DNA of 45,998 nt, from contig JAEYVD010000794.1 of NCBI GenBank assembly GCA_023432075.1, positions 1 through 45,998 of the forward strand. The letters are read 5' to 3'. Both the position numbers and the translations under genes were made by a program. The notes beneath the pieces were generated by a model, which did no database searches, was not told the origin of the DNA, and was given only the letters and a program-made list of their open reading frames with translations. The DNA is from Pseudomonadota bacterium. GTDB taxonomy: Bacteria > Pseudomonadota > Gammaproteobacteria > Burkholderiales > Burkholderiaceae_B. This document shows, piece by piece, positions 43,237 through 45,998 of the stretch (position 1 is the first letter of the stretch; every line of letters begins with the position of its first letter).

Positions 43237-43246
43237 TTTAACTGCA

Positions 43247-44251
43247 ATGCCGGCCAGCCCCTCCTCTAACACGTCCGAACAAGACGAAATCCTGACCGAA
43301 CAGGCGGCGGACTGGTGCGTGCGCGTCAACGACGACGCTTGCAGCGACGAGGACCGGGCTGCGTTTCGGCGTTGGCTGGACGCTGATCCGCGCCATGCCC
43401 GCGAGTACGCCGCGGTGCAAGAACTCTGGCGCATGTCGCACGCGCTGCCCGCTGCGGCCGGCGCGACCGCGGCGGCGAGCCAGCCGTTCAAGACCCGCCC
43501 TGCCCGTCGCATGTGGCGTCTGGCCGGCGCCGCCTGTGCCACGGCTGCCGCGGTCTGGGCGGCTGGCTGGTCGTTCTCGCTATTGCCCAGCGCTTATCAG
43601 CGCGTGAACAGCGCGCAGGCCGCGCAAACCGTGGCACTCAGCGACGGTTCGCACGTCGATCTGAACGTGAATACGTCCTTGGTGTTCGGCAATTATCGCG
43701 ACGCGCGGCGCGTGCGTCTGGACGACGGCGAAGCATTCTTCAGGGTGGCGCATGACGCCACGCACCCGTTCATCGTCGAAGCGGGACGCGGCACCATCAC
43801 GGTCACCGGCACGGCATTCAATGTCTTCAAATCAGGGGAAACGGTCATCGTGACCTTGCTGGAAGGCAGCGTCGAAGTGCAGGCAGGCGGGGCCGCCGGC
43901 CCCGGCAAGATCGTGCGGCTGCAGCCCATGACCCAGGCCCGCTACGGAGAGCGGGGCGATCCTTGGCCGCGGCCGGTCCAGGAAAACGAGGTGGCTGCCT
44001 GGCGCCACGGCAAACTGGTGCTGAACGACACGACGCTGCGCGATGCGGTCATGCAGCTGAATCGCTATTTGCCGAGCGACGAGCAGTACACGTCTGTCGA
44101 TCCTTCCATTGGCGGCCTGCGGATCGGGGGCACGTACGACACGCGCAATGCAGCGGACCTTGCGCGCGCCCTGCCCGGCATCCTGCCCGTCAAAACGCAA
44201 CGCGGCCGCGACGGCGCGCTGATGCTCGTGCCGGCTGCACGGACCCCCTGA
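43247..44251 (+). CDS. FecR-type anti-sigma/regulator protein
   Basis: The 334-residue protein has a cytosolic N-terminal DUF4880-type domain (LTEQAADWCVRVNDDACSDE, FRRWLDADPRHAREYAAVQE) that holds the sigma factor. A membrane helix near 90-113 is followed by the periplasmic FecR domain: LSDGSHVDLNVNTSLVFGNY, VRLDDGEAFFRVAHDATHPF and VTGTAFNVF. It relays the signal from the STN domain of the receptor to the FecI-type sigma factor. Its start faces the sigma gene across 134 bases, and the receptor begins 103 bases downstream. Divergent sigma and FecR genes are a minor variant of the usual order. Confidence 0.9.
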   Translation: MPASPSSNTSEQDEILTEQAADWCVRVNDDACSDEDRAAFRRWLDADPRHAREYAAVQELWRMSHALPAAAGATAAASQPFKTRPARRMWRLAGAACATAAAVWAAGWSFSLLPSAYQRVNSAQAAQTVALSDGSHVDLNVNTSLVFGNYRDARRVRLDDGEAFFRVAHDATHPFIVEAGRGTITVTGTAFNVFKSGETVIVTLLEGSVEVQAGGAAGPGKIVRLQPMTQARYGERGDPWPRPVQENEVAAWRHGKLVLNDTTLRDAVMQLNRYLPSDEQYTSVDPSIGGLRIGGTYDTRNAADLARALPGILPVKTQRGRDGALMLVPAARTP

Positions 44252-44354
44252 TTTACATAGCGTTACCTTTTTCCTTTCCTAATCGGGTGCGCCACGTCGT
44301 CTTAGGTATTGGTATTCATTCGCAGTTTCATTTAATCCAATACTTGGTGCCCAC

Positions 44355-45998
44355 ATGTATGTCCGCATTCTTGCTGCACGCCTTCGCGCCGCCTCAGCCC
44401 CGTTTCCCCGACATCCATTCATAGCGGCAGCGTTGTTTGCGGCTGCCGGCGCGGCTGCCCAGGCGGCTCCGTTGGAATTCAACATTCCCGCGCAACCGCT
44501 CGCTCAAGCCCTCCAGGCGCTCGGCCAGCAGGCCAATCTGCAGGTCTTGTACAGCCAGGACCTGGTGCAAGGCCAACGCAGCGCCCCAGTGTCGGGTCGC
44601 ATGGAGGCCTCGGAAGCATTGCAGGTGATGCTGCGCGGCCAGAACATCCGCTATGCGATCAGCAACAACACGATCACGTTGACGCGTGGAGACTCGGCCT
44701 CGACGCTTGCGCCCATCACCGTGTTGGCGCAACGGCCGGACTCCGAGACGATTGTGGCCACCTACAGTTCGGCGGGCACCAAGACGGATACGCCGCTGAT
44801 TGAAGTGCCGCAGTCGATTTCGGTGGTGACCGCGGCGCAGATCCGCGAACAAAACCCCCAGACGCTTGGCGACGCGGTGCGCTACACGCCCGGCATCGTG
44901 GTGCAGGAAGGGTTCAACCGGACAGACGATCCCTTCATCATTCGCGGTTTCGACGTACGCACCAATCCGGGCGTGATGTTTCGCGATGGGCTGAAGCTTC
45001 CCCTGCCCCACTACAGCGTTGCGGCCGAGCCCTTTGGCCTGGAGCGGATCGAAATCGTCAAGGGGCCCGCCTCGGTCTTGTATGGGCAGGCCGCGCCGGG
45101 CGGCATCGTCAATCTCGTATCCAAGCGGCCGACCGACACGCCCCTGCGCGAGATCCAGGTCAGCGGCGGCTCGTACAACAATGCGCAGCTGGCGGGCGAC
45201 TTCGGCGGTCCGATTGACGAGGACGGGCGGCTGACGTATCGCCTGACCGGCCTGGTGCGCAACAGCGACACCATGATCGACCACATTCCGGACGATCGTT
45301 ATTTCTTTGCGCCCGCGCTGACGTGGCGGATCAAGCCGGACACCACGCTGACCGTACTGGCCAGCTACATGAAGAACAAGACGATCAACAACGCGGGCTA
45401 TCCGCTGGAGGGCACGGTCAGGTACAACCCCAATGGCCGCATTCCAACGGACCGTTTTACCGGGGAGCCCGACTGGAGCAAGTGGGATCAGGAGGTCGAA
45501 ACGCTGGGGTACCAGTTCGCGCACCGCTTCAACGAGACGTGGCAGTTCCGGCAGAACCTCACGTACGCGCAATCGACCAATCGCGTCAACCACGCCTATT
45601 GGTGGTCGTGGGTGCCGGGTAGCAATTTCAGCACCGCCGAGCGCGGCGCCTACCGGCGCGACGACGACGCGCACGGCACCAGCGTGGACAACCAGTTCAA
45701 TGCCACCTGGACATCCGGCCGTTTCAAGCACGCTGTGCTGTTCGGCCTGGACTACACCAGCGCATCGCTGACCCGCGAACAGTACGCGGGCTACAACAAC
45801 CTGGCGCCCATCAATTTCTTCAACCCGCGCTACGGGTCGTCCGTCGCGATTCCCGCCGACCCGAACACCTACACCGTCGAAACGCGTGAGCAAACGGGGC
45901 TTTACCTTCAGGACCAGATCAAGTTCGACGAGAAGTTCGTCATGGTGCTCAGCGGGCGATACGACGACGCCACCGGCAAAACGCGCAACAAGCTGACC
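44355..45998 (+). CDS. TonB-dependent siderophore receptor with STN signalling domain (3' end outside window)
   Basis: The frame is open from ATG 44355 to the window end (548 codons), so roughly the first two thirds are seen. A signal peptide ends at about residue 37 (AAAQA). The STN secretin/TonB short domain follows (LEFNIPAQPLAQALQALGQQ to YAISNNTITL). The plug starts with TPLIEVPQSISVVTAAQI and includes FIIRGFDVR and LERIEIVKGPASVLYGQAAP with the usual GGIVNLVSKRP. Barrel strands begin near residue 255. The STN domain marks it as a transducer that signals through FecR to the FecI-type sigma factor. The ligand is unknown. The alternative ATG four bases later is out of frame. Confidence 0.92.
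   Translation, partial: MYVRILAARLRAASAPFPRHPFIAAALFAAAGAAAQAAPLEFNIPAQPLAQALQALGQQANLQVLYSQDLVQGQRSAPVSGRMEASEALQVMLRGQNIRYAISNNTITLTRGDSASTLAPITVLAQRPDSETIVATYSSAGTKTDTPLIEVPQSISVVTAAQIREQNPQTLGDAVRYTPGIVVQEGFNRTDDPFIIRGFDVRTNPGVMFRDGLKLPLPHYSVAAEPFGLERIEIVKGPASVLYGQAAPGGIVNLVSKRPTDTPLREIQVSGGSYNNAQLAGDFGGPIDEDGRLTYRLTGLVRNSDTMIDHIPDDRYFFAPALTWRIKPDTTLTVLASYMKNKTINNAGYPLEGTVRYNPNGRIPTDRFTGEPDWSKWDQEVETLGYQFAHRFNETWQFRQNLTYAQSTNRVNHAYWWSWVPGSNFSTAERGAYRRDDDAHGTSVDNQFNATWTSGRFKHAVLFGLDYTSASLTREQYAGYNNLAPINFFNPRYGSSVAIPADPNTYTVETREQTGLYLQDQIKFDEKFVMVLSGRYDDATGKTRNKLT

Noticed and set aside
44394..45893. Minus-strand open frame of 499 codons opposite the TonB receptor
   Set aside because: The plus-strand receptor frame, with STN, plug and barrel motifs, is the real gene.

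Overview
The window reads as chromosome of a high-GC betaproteobacterium of the Bordetella/Achromobacter group (Alcaligenaceae). This rests on codon use, a DUF4148 protein, a short betaproteobacterial-type H-NS protein, Czc-type metal efflux and a FecI/FecR/TonB-receptor unit. The genus is an inference. I saw no rRNA, tRNA, CRISPR array or prophage. Both window edges cut a gene.

Layout. (1) 1-3955: the tail of a spermidine-synthase-like protein, a two-gene unit (bestrophin-like membrane protein plus outer-membrane barrel), an AraC regulator and an H-NS-like protein. (2) 3956-22472: a 415-base leader without a gene, then a compact six-gene unit. It starts with a giant surface protein of about 3720 residues, with an N-terminal LEPRLLYDAA motif, a DUF4347 domain, DUF11-like modules and 11 VCBS-type repeats. 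It continues with a lipoprotein TolC-like channel, a small HlyD-type adaptor, an inner-membrane HlyD adaptor with a cytosolic GAF-like domain, a membrane M50 (site-2-protease-like) protein fused to a HlyD-like domain, and a polytopic membrane protein. No ABC transporter is encoded here. This is the most unusual system in the window: it looks like a dedicated export machine whose inner-membrane engine is not a classical type I ATPase. (3) 22598-24734: a coupled DUF3300/DUF2950 pair behind a run of nine G. (4) 24735-25930: decayed DNA with a strong hairpin, an IS30-type transposase remnant and a truncated 5'-nucleotidase.

(5) 25822-36552: a metal-resistance block. It holds a small secreted His-containing protein, a family 4 glycosyltransferase, czcCBA on the minus strand, a DUF4148 protein and an OmpR-type response regulator with its heavy-metal-type sensor kinase. 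Two nearly identical 16-base palindromes, one before the small secreted protein and one in the czcC/DUF4148 divergent region, suggest a shared regulator, perhaps the two-component system. (6) 36665-39688: arsenic genes, namely a DMT permease with a very His-rich tail, arsR with its operator, an ACR3 arsenite pump and arsC. (7) 39778-42509: a minus-strand three-gene metabolic unit (aminotransferase, SDR protein with a lost YxxxK motif, RraA-like protein). (8) 42624-45998: FecI-type sigma factor, divergent FecR and a TonB-dependent siderophore receptor with an STN signalling domain, cut by the window end.

Gene starts were chosen from start codon, visible ribosome-binding site, signal peptide or family N-terminus. 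Domain calls are by eye from the translated sequence; no database search was run.
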